From Undaria pinnatifida (Eukaryota > Sar > Phaeophyceae > Laminariales > Alariaceae): a DNA stretch of 64,000 nt. The number at the start of each line of letters is the position of its first letter. Position 1 is the first letter of the stretch. This document shows, piece after piece, positions 31,599 through 42,689 of the stretch. Made by a program: the position numbers and the translations under genes. Below the pieces are notes generated by a model that was not told the origin of the DNA, did no database searches, and worked only from the letters and a program-made list of their open reading frames with translations. The stretch is taken from the NCBI GenBank assembly GCA_012845835.1, contig JABAKD010000011.1, positions 10,788,381 through 10,852,380 on the forward strand, in the 5' to 3' direction.

Positions 31599-32027
31599 TC
31601 AAACGTTGAAAGTTCCTCCAGGTGACGTTCGCCATTTTTTAAAAAATTGAACTATTGCCCGATCTTCTTGGAAAATACGCTGACCAATAGGTGGCCGGCC
31701 ATGCGCAACAATTCGCGGGTACATTTTTGATGGATGTGCGATTGGCCCTGTCTTGGTGCATGTAAATAGTAGAAGCTGCAGCTGTGTTGGGTGATCCCAA
31801 ACAAAACGATGCGAGTTTGCGCAACACGTTGCTGCAGCAACGGCGACCTCCGCAATCACAGCACTTGAGCGCCTTCCCTTAAGGTGCCCAGCCAAAGCGC
31901 TAGTGTCATAATCACAGCAATTTCCCTCCCTCCCATGCTCCCCACGCATAGACACTCCTCCATGGAACGAGTATGTAGCAAGGACATTATATCCCAAGAT
32001 CAAGCAGTCCAACTCCCAGAACGACAC
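31599..32027 (-). CDS. Hypothetical ORF, 142 codons
   Basis: The frame contains mixed-composition segments that read like protein (GREGNCCDYDTSALAGHLKG, PIAHPSKMYPRIVAHGRPP) and ends FFKKWRTSPGGTFNV. It overlaps no repeat family identified in this window. I do not recognise it; it may be a single-exon gene or a fragment of an unknown element. Confidence 0.27.
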   Translation of the reverse strand: MSFWELDCLILGYNVLATYSFHGGVSMRGEHGREGNCCDYDTSALAGHLKGRRSSAVIAEVAVAAATCCANSHRFVWDHPTQLQLLLFTCTKTGPIAHPSKMYPRIVAHGRPPIGQRIFQEDRAIVQFFKKWRTSPGGTFNV

Positions 32028-32029
32028 GA

Positions 32030-32820
32030 GTGATGCAATCTTGCTTCCTCATTCGTACATACAAAACCTCATGTGAATCGTGCGCAAAAACAGCGACAAC
32101 GCAGCAGAGCTGTAACAGAAACAATACAAAGCAGAAACAGCTGAGGCAGAGTTATGCGCATGGGCCTTCAAGTAGTGCCACACGGGAGTACTATCGTAGT
32201 GCTCTTGTCTGCACGCTGCACTCTGCTCTCTCTGCAGGCTGCCGCAGAGGTTCAAGCCAGAGTTGCGAGTGGTCATATGGCATGCAAAAGGTGAAGGTTG
32301 ATAGGTCTGTGACCTGTGACGCATATATACTTTAAGAAAAAAAAATTGAAGATGCACCTTGCCCACCTCCATCTAAAAAAGGTCAGCTAGTTGTTGTACA
32401 GAAGATACATCTGTGACAGAACCAGCAACTAAACGGCAGCTGTGACGCTGTGTGAGTTGAATATTTATGAAAAGCCCTCCAGCAGGCGCGAAAGTCTTAT
32501 GCACCAGCGGGGGAAATATGAAAGGCCCCCCAGCAGGCAACAAAAACATACGAAAGGCCCGCCAGCAGTCAGGGAAGCCTTACCGGCCAGCAGCATCGAA
32601 TTGGTCCTTAGTTCTATATCATAGCTGACGCAATTCATGTCTCCGCCAGAAATATATAAAAAGTGACATCGGGAGTCAGCCTACGATGTGCCAGGTCCAT
32701 ACTGGTACATACGTCGCACTACTCGCGCCTGAAAAAACCGACTACACCGCTCGCCACCCAGTAGACTACCACGTACATATTACACGTGGCATCTATCACT
32801 ATGCATACGCACGTCAGACT
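32030..32820. other. No gene recognised
   Basis: A short local repeat AAGGCCC(T/G)CCAGCAGGC occurs three times (32472, 32523, 32556). Confidence 0.45.
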
Positions 32821-32827
32821 CAAGTCA

Positions 32828-32922
32828 ATTGGAAGAAAGAAGAGAAAAGAAAGACAGAAAATGAAAGAAAACAAAAAGAAAGCGAAAAAGGAAAGTAAAG
32901 GAAAAGAAAAGAAAAGAAAAGG
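32828..32922 (+). repeat. Polypurine tract, ~95 nt
   Basis: Almost only A and G (GGAAGAAAGAAGAGAAAAGA ... GGAAAAGAAAAGAAAAGAAA), ending directly at TACCAGGTACCTGGTA. Confidence 0.93.
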
Positions 32923-33044
32923 ATACCAGGTACCTGGTATTTCATTCGCTTTCCTCCGTTCATTTGGAATTGATTTTGGTTTGAATCAGCTACTTCGCAG
33001 AGGTACGTACGAATATTTTTGGTGGCCTTTCAGTTGTTGTTGTT

Positions 33045-33185
33045 GTTTTTTTTATCCTCCGGCGGATGGGGAAAAATAAAGCTTTAGCTCACCACACTTC
33101 CACGTATTTTCATACGCGTCGTGTGTCGATTTAACTCAGTTGCTTTCGCAGCCCAACGCTAGCTGGCGCACCCTTCGGGTCCCAT
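33045..33185 (-). repeat. Hairpin retroposed family, copy 4, full-length
   Basis: (GTT)n and T8, then ATCCTCCGGCGGATGGGGAA, CGTATTTTCATACGCGTCGT, TTAACTCAGTTGCTTTCGCA and GCGCACCCTTCGGGTCCCAT. Its 5' end matches copy 1, so both reach the same boundary. Confidence 0.92.
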
Positions 33186-33309
33186 TGTAGGTATAGCGTA
33201 AGCTGTCCCTATCAGTGGTCTTCGTTACAACCCCGGCAGCGCAAGCTGCCGTTGTATACGGATGATAGTAGTTGTTGTTCTTTGAATGCGCAGTAATAAG
33301 GGCCTATCT

Positions 33310-33850
33310 TCTCGAAGAGCATAAAAAATCGCAATTCGATTTGTATTTTAGAACTGAATTCAATTTACCGAAATACCCGAAAATACAAAAAACATTGCTC
33401 TGCGTCTTACTGAGGAACGTGGTAGTGTGTTTAGACTTCGAAAAACGCAAAACTGTCAACGAACACCCCAGGGCAACGACCGAAGCGCTCCCCGGAGCGC
33501 CGCGGCGAAAGACATTTTTTTTTCAGCCGACAGCACTAGGAGGCTATGGCTCTAGGCGTCTCTTGGGTGGGCAGGCGCAGCCCCAGCAGCGACGAGGACA
33601 TACATAGCGGTTGAACTTCTGAGCGAGGTCGTGATGTGGTGGTTGGTCGTGTAACTTCGGAGGCGCAGGGCGACTGGATTTTGCGGAGGCCTCGATTGTT
33701 TTCGAGTAGTCGCAGGCGGTCTAGGCTGTGCTAAAGGCCTTCGGAGGTCGCGCTGCGGCTGCTCCGATGGTCTCGCAATGGTGGCGCCTCGCCTCCCAAT
33801 CAGCCGACGACACGGCACCAATTCGCGTGGCCGGCTTCGGTTACATGGAG
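33310..33850 (+). repeat. Repeat unit A of the 33-36 kb family
   Basis: GGAGGCTATGGCTCTAGGCG, TCTCTTGGGTGGGC, CTCGATTGTTTTCGAGTAGT and ACCAATTCGCGTGGCCGGCT, all shared with the units at 35.0-35.5 and 35.7-36.2 kb. Long Arg-rich frames here come from GC content. Confidence 0.85.
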
Positions 33851-33969
33851 CATGCCACGTCTAGGTGTACAAACTCCCCATAATGTGAGGCAACCCCTAT
33901 TTGCATTATCGGTGTGAAAAAAATGACTGCACACCAACTTAGTCAATTCCTATCATGCACGTCGGCCCA

Positions 33970-34020
33970 GACCCAACCCGACCCCAACCATAACCCTAAC
34001 CCTAACCCCAACCCTTTGAG
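33970..34020 (-). repeat. Telomere-like tract (CCCTAA)n inside a dispersed repeat
   Basis: CCAACCATAACCCTAACCCT then AACCCCAACCC. Flanks GCCCAGACC and CCCTTTGAGGGGGCTCGAGG match, inverted, the flanks of the tract at 45.07-45.15 kb. Confidence 0.85.
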
Positions 34021-34119
34021 GGGGCTCGAGGGCGGCAGGGGCGGTCCTGCGGTTCCGCCGGGTATTTCGTAGGCGTTTTCCCAAAAACAATCAGCGGCCC
34101 AAAGGCAGGCCTCAACCAA

Positions 34120-34749
34120 TCACACAAGGTGTGGAGTCGTTTTTTTTTCACACCGATGATGCAAAATAGGTGCTGTCCAAATTGTACTCAAGTTGCAGTT
34201 TTCGAACAAGTTCGAGCGATACATATTTTTCATTTCTGTGTTGAATTTGATTTTCGTCAAAATTGAGAAGAAGCCTTCTCGGTGATTCATTTTTCGACCA
34301 ATCAGATGCAAACTAAATTTAGTTCTAAAACAACTCGAATCACGATTTTTCATGCTCTTCGATAAGATGGGCGCTAATAAACCACACCAACTTATTTTGA
34401 TTTTCCAAATACCGCTAACACTTAGCCCTGTGACGGACCGCCGTCTAGAAGCCATATATATATTTTTAGTATGGAACATCCGGTGCGATTGACGTGTGTT
34501 CTTGATTAAAACAGCTTTTTCCATCCATCGACATCCACCACACCCAGTTCCGCGCGGATTTGTCATGCTAGAGAGGCAAAAATAATCTCTGTACTCATTC
34601 GTAGTCACAAAATCGAGACGTACACATCGCGAGTGCTTGACTTGAAGCAAGCCACCACGCGCATACGGTGTACTCATATAATGCATGTAGCGTCCGGGCT
34701 GTTTTCCTGGAGCATGGCGGCGGGACTCTTGGCAGTCGCCAGTGTGCAC
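34120..34749 (-). pseudogene. Open frame inside a dispersed repeat (209 codons), function unknown
   Basis: An open stretch on the minus strand contains the segment RHAPGKQPGRYMHYM. The related copy at 57.8 kb reads [15 protein letters not shown] and is then broken by a stop. Conservation at protein level over this short segment hints that the parent element once coded here. I recognise no domain. The 3' half of the frame runs into a different repeat (34240-34370), so the full 209-codon frame is probably fortuitous. Confidence 0.3.
34240..34372 (-). repeat. Terminal fragment of the 33-36 kb element
   Basis: GAATTTGATTTTCGTCAAAA, CTCGGTGATTCATTTTTCGA, CCAATCAGATGCAAACTAAA and CATGCTCTTCG match 36270-36408 and 36416-36551. 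Confidence 0.75.
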
Positions 34750-34939
34750 CTGTCATCAATCGTGAACTTATGTCCGGTTCACATCATTTGTTGTATATTT
34801 TGGTACAGTAGCGGCTACCCTGGTACGATTTAAGAGATATAATTTAAGCGAAAGCATGGATTTAAGAGAGTCAAATTGGCTTGTCACCACCAAAGGCGAT
34901 ATAATAGAGAATTTGTGTCATTTCTGTGATTTTCTCTTC

Positions 34940-35530
34940 GGGCCCAGATTAACGAAGAGCAAGGAAAATCGCAATTCGTTGTTTTTTAATTTAATGGAAA
35001 ATACACGAAAAATTCAACTCTGCTTCTTATCAAGGAACGGCGTAGTGCGTTCTAGAAGTAAAAAAACGCAAAAGGGTCAACGAACACTCGTGGGCACCGA
35101 CCGAGGCGAGCGATGGCTCGCGTCCTCCCCGGAGCACCGCGGCTAGCGGCAGATTGTTTTTGCCGGCAGCGGCGACGAGGCTATGGCTCTAGGCGTCTCT
35201 TGGATGGGCTAGCGCCGCCCCGCCGCCCGACACGGGCAGCAGCGACGGGATATAGCGGTCGAAGTTCTGAGCGAAGTCGTGGTGTGGTAGTTGGTCGTGT
35301 GACTTTCGAGGTGCAGGGCGACGAAAAATTGGGTTTGCGGCGGTCTCGATTGTTTTCGAAGCGTCGCAGGCGGTCTAGGCTGTGCTAAGGGCCTTCGGAG
35401 GCCGCCCTGCGGCTGCTCTGGTGGCCCTACCTCTCACAATGGTGGCTTCTTGCCTCTCAATCAGCCGACATGGCACCAATTCGCGTGGTCGGCTTCGGTT
35501 GCAAAGAACATGCCATGCCTATTAATAGGT
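34940..35530 (+). repeat. Repeat unit B of the 33-36 kb family
   Basis: Left end GGGCCCAGATTAACGAAGAG, then AAAATACACGAAAAATTCAA, GCTCGCGTCC, GGCTATGGCTCTAGGCGTCT, GCGTCGCAGGCGGTCTA and CAATTCGCGTGGTCGGCTTC. Confidence 0.85.
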
Positions 35531-35595
35531 GCACAAACTCCCCAAATTAAATTTCGATTTTTGACTACATTCGACCAAATAAGTATTTTTTACTC

Positions 35596-36553
35596 TTAGG
35601 GCCCGAATTAACGAGGAACTTGCCAAATTGAATTATGATTTTTTTTTCTAGTTTCATGAAAAATACACGAAAAATTCAACTCTGCTTCTTATCAAGGAAC
35701 GGCGCAGTGCGTTTTAGGTGATAAAAAAATTCAAAAAACGCAAAAGGGTCAACGAACACCCGTGGGCAACGACCGAGGCGAGCGATGGCTCGCGTCCCCC
35801 CCGGGGCGCCGCGGCTAGCGGCAGATTGTTTTTGCCGGCAGCGGCTTGGAGGCTATGGCTCTAGGCGTCTCTTGGATGGGCTGGCGCCACCCCGCCGCCC
35901 GACACGGGCAGCATCGACGGCAATATAGCGGTCGAACTTCTGAGCGAAGTCATCATGTGGTAGCTGGTCCTGTAACTTTCGAGGTGCAGGGCGACGAAAA
36001 ACTGGGTTTGCGGCGGTCTCGGTTGTTTTCGAAGCGTCGCAGGCGGTCTACGCTGTGCTAAGGACCTTAGGAGGCCGCGCTGCGGCTGCTCAGGTGGTCC
36101 TACCTCTCACAATGGTGGCTTCTCGCCTCTCAATCAGCCGACGACATGGTACCAATTCGCGTGGCCGGCTTCGGTTACACAGAACAAGCCATGTCTAGGT
36201 GGACAAACTCCCTATATTGAATTTCGATTTTCGACTAAATTCGACCGAGAAATTCTTATTTTACTTCTTTGTTGAATTTGATTTTTCGTAATAATTCTGA
36301 GAATGCCTGCTTGGTGCTTCATTTCTTCACCAATCAGATGCAAATTGAATTCAATTGTGAGAAAAAAAAAAAAAATCGATTTGGCAAGTTCCTCGTTAAT
36401 CTGGGCCCTTGGTTGAATTTGATTTCTTGTAATAATTCTAAGAATGCCTGCTCGGTGATTCATTTTTTGACCAATCAGATGCAAATTAAATTCAATTCTA
36501 AACCAAACAATCCAATTTCTATTTGGCAAGTTCGTTGTTAATTCGGGCCCTTA
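35596..36553 (+). mobile_element. PIF/Harbinger-like MITE with GGGCCC inverted ends and TTA flanks
   Basis: Left end 35599 reads GGGCCCGAATTAACGAGGAA-CTTGCCAAAT. The right end (36550 inward, reverse) reads GGGCCCGAATTAACAACGAA-CTTGCCAAAT. TTA lies just outside both (35596-35598, 36551-36553). An internal second right end lies at 36379-36408. The inside is repeat unit C. A 3-bp TTA duplication with a GGG-starting inverted end fits PIF/Harbinger; no transposase is present. Confidence 0.65.
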
Positions 36554-36727
36554 AATCGAATATGACACCATGATTTCTGTCCAACACACGGGTATCAGGG
36601 GTGCACCAGGTACTTTCGGTGGGTACATTATGCTCACCAACTAACAGATTGAGCCGTGTGTGGAGCCACCACAAGGTGCTGACGCTAACTGACGTTACAT
36701 ACAAGTAACATGAATTATATCTTCTCC

Positions 36728-36925
36728 ATCCGACAAAATCTTCGGTCTCACTGCTGTGCTGGAGTGAATTTTTATTTCAACAAAAAATGAAAATACACTC
36801 CAGCTGTGAGATCGAATATTCTGTCGAAACTTATCCTTGCAAGCTGTGTGCGATACTCCGATCGCGCGTATTACGGGTTGTGTGTCCTCATTAAGGATAT
36901 AGGTCGGCGATTCCCCTTGCAATTT
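36728..36925. repeat. CAGCTGTGAGATCGA element, head-to-head pair
   Basis: A short reversed piece (CCGACAAAATCTTCGGTCTC...GGAGTGAATTTTTATTTCA) abuts a near full-length forward copy from 36788 (AAAATACACTCCAGCTGTGA to GGTCGGCGATTCCCCTTGCA). Confidence 0.85.
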
Positions 36926-36929
36926 TCAT

Positions 36930-39160
36930 AATATTCTCCACAAGCTATTACTTAGGCAAGCGAGGGCGTTCATCTTGAACGGCCTGTCGAAATGGATACA
37001 ATAAGATAAAATCTCTCTTAAAGCGGTACAAAACGGCATAGCAGAGAAGCCGGATTTAAGAGAGAAAACCCGGCTTGGAACCGCACTCTCTTGAATTGTA
37101 GCCGCTACTGCTGTATTTTGTATCTTCCATTCCTGAGGGAGCGTGGCGGGCGGCGAATGCCGCCCGCGGAGGGTGTTTTACAAACTTACACTTGCCCACT
37201 TGGCAATTCGGCAATCAAACTGGTGTACTGGTAACACGTACGGAGTACCTGGTATCATACGTAGGTTAAGAAAATGAATCACACCAGCAGCCAGGTATGT
37301 GCGAACCAGCTGGTACGAACCACTCAGTTGTAGCTTTGGGTTTAACCGGATTTGCTGGATACTCGCCGACCGCCGATACGTGAAAGCTACCACTACCACC
37401 CACTGCTCGTACACTCGTATTGCTGAAACCTTTTGGGTCAGTCGCTACTGCTTGCAGCAATCAGAATATTAACACCAACAATTGCCAACGATGATCGCGG
37501 TTAAACCGCTCAACTCCTTTTATCGTTCTCACAACGAGTACCTTTCCCTCCTTCACCCAACGGTCCATGTAGGTCCACCCAACACCCACCCATGGGGGCG
37601 GCCTTTCATGTGACGTTGTCGTCTACATTACGCGTACCGTCGTCGACACTCGACTCCTCCGTTCTGCTCAAGTCTGCTGTAGTACTAGTTTTAAACATGG
37701 ATAAGGTGCTGTTGGGCTACTTGCCAGTTCGTCTGCTCCACGTGCGCTCACCTTCTGCTGGGCCCGCCACCTGGCGAGCTGTCGACTGTGCGGCTCACCA
37801 TCCAACCGTGCTACGGAGAAGATGGGGTCGCCCAGCCCTAGTGCTGTATTCGTACTCGTACTCGTAGCTCTGATCAGTGTAGCCACCTCCCTCGGCAGCA
37901 ACACCTACTCGGAAAGGTTCGCCGAACGCCTCCCTCCTCCACCCCACACACTCACGTACAAGACGTACAAGAATACTTATCCTTCTGCCACTTGTGTTGC
38001 TCGAAACTCACTATAATACGACTACTATCTCGCGCGTACAGACTATATCTGTCCTCCGCGGTGTTGCTTGATGTAACTGGACTGCCTGTTGGAAAGAGGG
38101 GGCAAGGCAAGCGTGCAAGCGTGGGCCGTGGGGTTACGTCATGCCGGGTACCACAAACGGGCTCACGTGGTGGAAGTCATGGCATACATATAGACCGCTT
38201 GCTACTGCACAAGAGCAGCCCAATGAAGGCAAGCGAGAGACAAGGGGTGACGTTCGCCAAAAAATCAAGAACGCCAAGCCCGAACGCATTTTATTGAAAT
38301 TTCTAACATGACACGGCCCGGGACAAATGAACAAATGAAGCCTATCGAGAGAACTCACCCTTCCTGGTCTACGCCGCACGGCTTGGAATAAATACCGGCG
38401 ACCCCTACAACAAACTTAGGAGCTGGCAGAAGTTGCGTTGCCCCTGCCCTAGCCCGTGGTACGCTCTATAACCCGATACCGTCGAGGTCACTTCTAGCCC
38501 GGCTCGTCGGTCGTATTTGCGAAGATGAACGAGGATGGCGCGGTGGGTCTGAACGCCGTCTCTGCCGTGACTCGTCCCATGTATGAAGGGGTTGGACAGA
38601 TGAGAAGAAGGGGTGAAGGGGTGAAGGGAAGCACGTGGTCTGTGAGGCCTGTGAGGGTGAAGCAGTGGCACGTCGTTGGCTGATGATCAGGGGAAACGTA
38701 TTTTTAGGAAGTGTTATCTAAATTGGGGGTTTCCACACCGTCCGGAGGTTGATATTTGTAGGGATACTCCAACAAGGAGTATTAGTTTTGTTGGGGGAAG
38801 AGGGCAGGAAGCCAGTACGGATTTTGGGCTGGTACTGATGAAAATCGATTTCAAGATAATATTTGGGCTGTTTCAGTGAATTGTTAAATCGTAACCCTGC
38901 CGTACTCGGAGGTAGCAAAACTTTCGGGGAACTCGAGGACGGCGCAGAAAAGTGCCACATGCCCGACGTATCCTACCACCTTCGCACGGCTAAGCTAGCT
39001 TGGATGAGTGCCCACGGGTCGAGGGAAACGAAGCAGACGTGTATGAGAGACTTTTTTCAGTAGCGTTTCACCAGGGAGGCCGAGAGAGACGAGTCGTCGG
39101 TTTGCTGCTCTTCGGTTGATTTTTAGCGCGTTTGTTCTTTTTAGCACCTACAATTACTCG
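36930..39160. other. No gene recognised; short GC palindrome at 37.15 kb
   Basis: GCGGGCGGCGAATGCCGCCC (37147-37166) is a palindrome shared, with flanking TCAGGAATG-type sequence, with 57.51-57.56 kb. CTCTCTTAAA/TTTAAGAGAG words near 37.01-37.06 kb form another weak inverted repeat. Frames at 38.67-39.06 kb are not recognised. Confidence 0.45.
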
Positions 39161-39162
39161 TA

Positions 39163-40038
39163 CTACTGACTGTAGTAGTCAGTACGAAGTAGCTCGTTTT
39201 TTGTTTTTTTTCGCTTTTTGTAGTCTCGTCTTATTTGGGCTGGAATGCATGGAATACTTCGTTGTGGGTGGCGGGTGGGTAGGTTTAGGGTAGGCGGGTC
39301 AGTGTTGGAGTGAGAGGGGCGTCCGTGGTTCCATGAGTCCGTCGGCCCTCGGGTTTGTGCCGTAGAAGAGATGTGAAAAGATAGAAACACCAACTTATTA
39401 TACTGATGATGTGAACAGGTACGTACGGTAGGAACATCACCCGCACTCGAAAATAGAACACACGAAAGGACGAAGAGGTGTGCAACACCATGCAGTGTAG
39501 TAGTATTAAAACTGGAAATAAGCTTGCGATTTATGCCAGTTTTGCGCGGATAAGCTCGACTTATGCTCGCTCTTTGTTCCATCTCTAGCTTGATTTTTGT
39601 TTCGTTCGATAAAAGCGTGTTTGCTCGTCTAACACTCGTTGGGCATCCTTGCTTGTTGTCGTCGATATAATGAAACGTGGGTTCTTCGGCTATAATATAC
39701 TTCGAAGTACGAGTATTTGTTTTTTTCTCTACAAGCCACACGGCAGGTAGGTGCAGGTGTGCCAGTGCGGTAAAAATATACTCCCGAGTATATACTTCGT
39801 ATATACTCCTATAGACTATTATATTATATACTTCGAAAGTACATATATATATATATTTACGTACCACACTACTACTAGTAACTGCTGCTGCTGCTGTAAC
39901 ATGTTGTTGTTGTTGCGCGTTACTACCGCTGTGTGTTGTGTCCATATTACACAGCAGCAGCACAGCAGCAGCAGCAGTGCGCGCAGTGCCATTTATTTGC
40001 TGTCTTTTTTTCCATAGATAGACATACCACCGCACCAT
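39163..40038 (-). CDS. Hypothetical ORF, 291 codons (longest in the window)
   Basis: This frame runs uninterrupted for 291 codons, which is unusual for sequence of this base composition. The N-terminal third is built on CTG/CAG-type repeats (AAAAV, QQQQH, AAAAV runs), the middle is hydrophobic and Tyr-rich, and the C-terminal part is Thr/Ser/Pro-rich ending in a basic stretch (RRDYKKRKKTKNE). No domain, signal peptide or splice sites are recognised and no neighbour suggests a role. It could be a real lineage-specific gene, part of a spliced gene, or chance. Confidence 0.3.
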   Translation of the reverse strand: MVRWYVYLWKKRQQINGTARTAAAAVLLLCNMDTTHSGSNAQQQQHVTAAAAVTSSSVVRKYIYICTFEVYNIIVYRSIYEVYTREYIFTALAHLHLPAVWLVEKKTNTRTSKYIIAEEPTFHYIDDNKQGCPTSVRRANTLLSNETKIKLEMEQRASISRAYPRKTGINRKLISSFNTTTLHGVAHLFVLSCVLFSSAGDVPTVRTCSHHQYNKLVFLSFHISSTAQTRGPTDSWNHGRPSHSNTDPPTLNLPTRHPQRSIPCIPAQIRRDYKKRKKTKNELLRTDYYSQ

Positions 40039-40261
40039 GTCAAATGGAAAACTTGCTTGAACTCTCTACATACATGTAGTCGAAACTCGACACCAAAAAC
40101 AGAGCTGGCGAGCTAGCCAATCAGAGTGGACTACCCAGCACCCCCACACCCCGCTCGACGCAAAAAAAATGCTACTTTCCCCGCCCCCTGTTTTTTTGTA
40201 CTGTAGTATTTGAAAAAAAAAGCGGATGCTGTTTTTTTTACTGAATGAATGAAGCTATATA

Positions 40262-41154
40262 TATATATAATATTCCCGACCACCTGCACGATCGCCTAGA
40301 CCTAGCACCACGCGTATAACAAGCTGCTACATATCTTTGATCTCACAGCCGAAGTGTATTTGAATATTATTATTTGTGACCTAAACCTCCTAAAAATCCC
40401 CCCCCCCCCCTCTTGCTCTCCCTTACTCAAACGCCCCACCAAATATCAAAATCCGCCACATTAATAAACACTTCACGCACAGGATATCACCTCATTATCT
40501 TTCGAGAGCCATCCATGCCGCTGTGTTCCCCCCCCCCCCCCCCTCCAACGCCCCCTCTTTCCCGACCACCTGCACGATCGCCTAGACCTAACACCACGCG
40601 TATAACAAGCTGCTACATATCTTTGATCTCACAGCCGAAGTGTATTTGAGTATTATTTGTGACCTAAACCTCCTAAAAATCCCCCCCCCCCCTCTTGCTC
40701 TCCCTTACTCAAACGCCCCACCAAATATCAAAATCCGCCACATTAATAAACACTTCACGCACAGGATATCACCTCATTATCTTTCGAGAGCCATCCATGC
40801 CGCTGTGTCCCCCCCCCCCCCCCCCCCCCCCCCCCGCCTCGAACGCCCCCTTCTTCCCCATCACCCGCACCTTCGCCTAGACCTAGCACCACACGTATAA
40901 CAAACCCCTCACCTAAAGCCCTTTCCCCCCCCCCCCCCACCCCCCCCCGCCCCCCCCCGCCCCCCCCCCCCGTCCCCACCCCCCACCCTCCCCCCCAGCC
41001 CATCCCAACCCCACCCCCTCGAACACTCCACCCTCTCTTTACTCACTGATTGTACGACTTACCCCAGGATATACATGATAAACTGATGTATTATTTCCAA
41101 AAATGTCACATTTGTCCCCTCGAAATAATGTATAGTTTCCAGGCACATATTGAG

Positions 41155-41185
<31 letters not shown>

Positions 41186-41603
41186 GCCCCCAATAATATA
41201 CTGGTGCCAAAACCGTCAGATTTATCCCCTCGAAAGGATTTATAGCTTACATGCACAAATTGCCCCTTTCCCCCCCCCCCCCCCCCCCCCGCCCCCCTCC
41301 AAACCCGCTCGCTTTTGATCAAAACCAGGCCCCCGCTTTCCCTTCACAGCTGTCAGATTTTGTCCCCCTCAGAAACGGGTTTTATAGTTTCCGCGCACAG
41401 ACTGACTTAAATCATCCTGTTGACCCTGATAGCTATACACTGTATGTAGCTGTAAGGGGAGTCGCCGACCTATATCCTTAATGAGGACACACAACAACTT
41501 GTAATGCGCGCGATCGGAGTATCACACACAGCTTGCAAAGATGAGTTTCGACGAAATCTTCGATCTCACAGCTGGAGTGTATTTTAATTTTTTTAATAAT
41601 ATA
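40262..41603 (-). repeat. Poly-C (poly-G) element, inverted arm
   Basis: Reverse complement of 20579-21900: two ~290-bp units (CCTAGACCTAGCACCACGCG ... TATCTTTGATCTCACAGCCG), C tracts up to about 25 nt, the AAATAATGTATAGTTTCCAG spacer and a full CAGCTGTGAGATCGA copy at 41423-41603. It carries fewer units than the other arm. Confidence 0.9.
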
Positions 41604-41849
41604 GAGTACAGTCTAGACTAGATAGACTCTTCTTGCCTCTCATCCTTACAAGCGCGCAGAATAGAAAATACTCGTTCTATGAACGCGGAGGATGGCTGAA
41701 TCAACGCGATGTCCTTTGCAACATCATACCAACGCGGCAGCTTAAGCCTATTGTCATGCCAGAATTGCCACACAGATCGTACCCGGCGTCAGCGTTAGGA
41801 GCTACCTGGTATAAATCTATATATCTTAGTTCGCTTATCACATATGCAC

Positions 41850-42060
41850 ATCCTTACGTCTGCGGATATCTCCCGCCTCTGACCGCCTTTCCGCGCGGTT
41901 TCTTCGCTGAGGCGTGCCCCCGCCTCGCCTGCAACCACCGGCTCAGCTGATCCGCCCGCTCGGCGCCGTAGCGCGCGCGCGAGGCCTCGACGTCGAGATC
42001 TACGACGAGATCTCCGAAAAATCGTGCCCTGTGAGACGTTTGGTGCGTAGTCTGCACACA
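41850..42060 (-). CDS. GC-rich possible coding fragment, unknown
   Basis: The minus-strand frame reads FFGDLVVDLDVEASRARYGA followed by ERADQLSRWLQARRGHAS, which looks like genuine helical protein. It has no clear start or splice sites and sits beside the poly-C arm. It may be a fragment of an unrecognised gene or transposon. Confidence 0.17.
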
Positions 42061-42231
42061 GGGCTAATGTCTTCGCGTTATTTCTTCGGTACGTGTTCTC
42101 TGACCTCCGACACACGGGGGGGGGTCGATTACCTGGCCGGCGTCGCCATTGTAAAGGCCACAAAGCGAGGTTTGTGCTAGGATCTGGGGAAGAAAAGTTC
42201 GTAATCCCCGAGAACACATGCCACCCAGGCG

Positions 42232-42677
42232 TAGTGGAGAACTGCGAACTCTCAATATTTTTGAACCCCCGGGTAGTCTACAGCAAGCAGCACGTATACA
42301 TGTACATGATGTACAGCAGTAGTAGCTGAAGCTATGATGAGCCTGCAGCATCACGAAGCTACAAATGGTATATGCACAGCAGCATCACGAAGCTACAAAT
42401 GGTATATGCACAGCAGAATCACGAAGCTACAAATGGTATATGCACAGCAGCAGCTAGGCGTCGTGGAGAACTGCGAACTCTCAATATTTTTGAACCCCCG
42501 GTAGTCTACAGCAGCACGTACATGTACATGATGTACAGCAGTAGCTGAAGCTATGATGAGCCTGCAGCATGACGAAGCTACAAATAATGGTATATGCACA
42601 GCAGCATCACGAAGCTACAAATGGTATATGCACAGCAGCATCACGAAGCTACAAATGGTATATGCACAGCAGCAGCT
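42232..42677 (+). repeat. Tandem duplication (~220 bp) with internal 34-bp repeats
   Basis: GAGAACTGCGAACTCTCAAT starts both halves (42238, 42468). Each half ends with three units of CATCACGAAGCTACAAATGG-TATATGCACAGCAG. Confidence 0.93.
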
Positions 42678-42689
42678 GTGGCCGCGCCT

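Noticed and set aside
33437-36061. Arg-rich frames such as ERSRGVVVGRVTFEVQGDEK, repeated in two or three copies
   Set aside because: They repeat because the 33-36 kb units repeat. The frames are short, lack starts at equivalent places, and unit A breaks them. A decayed coding origin cannot be fully excluded.
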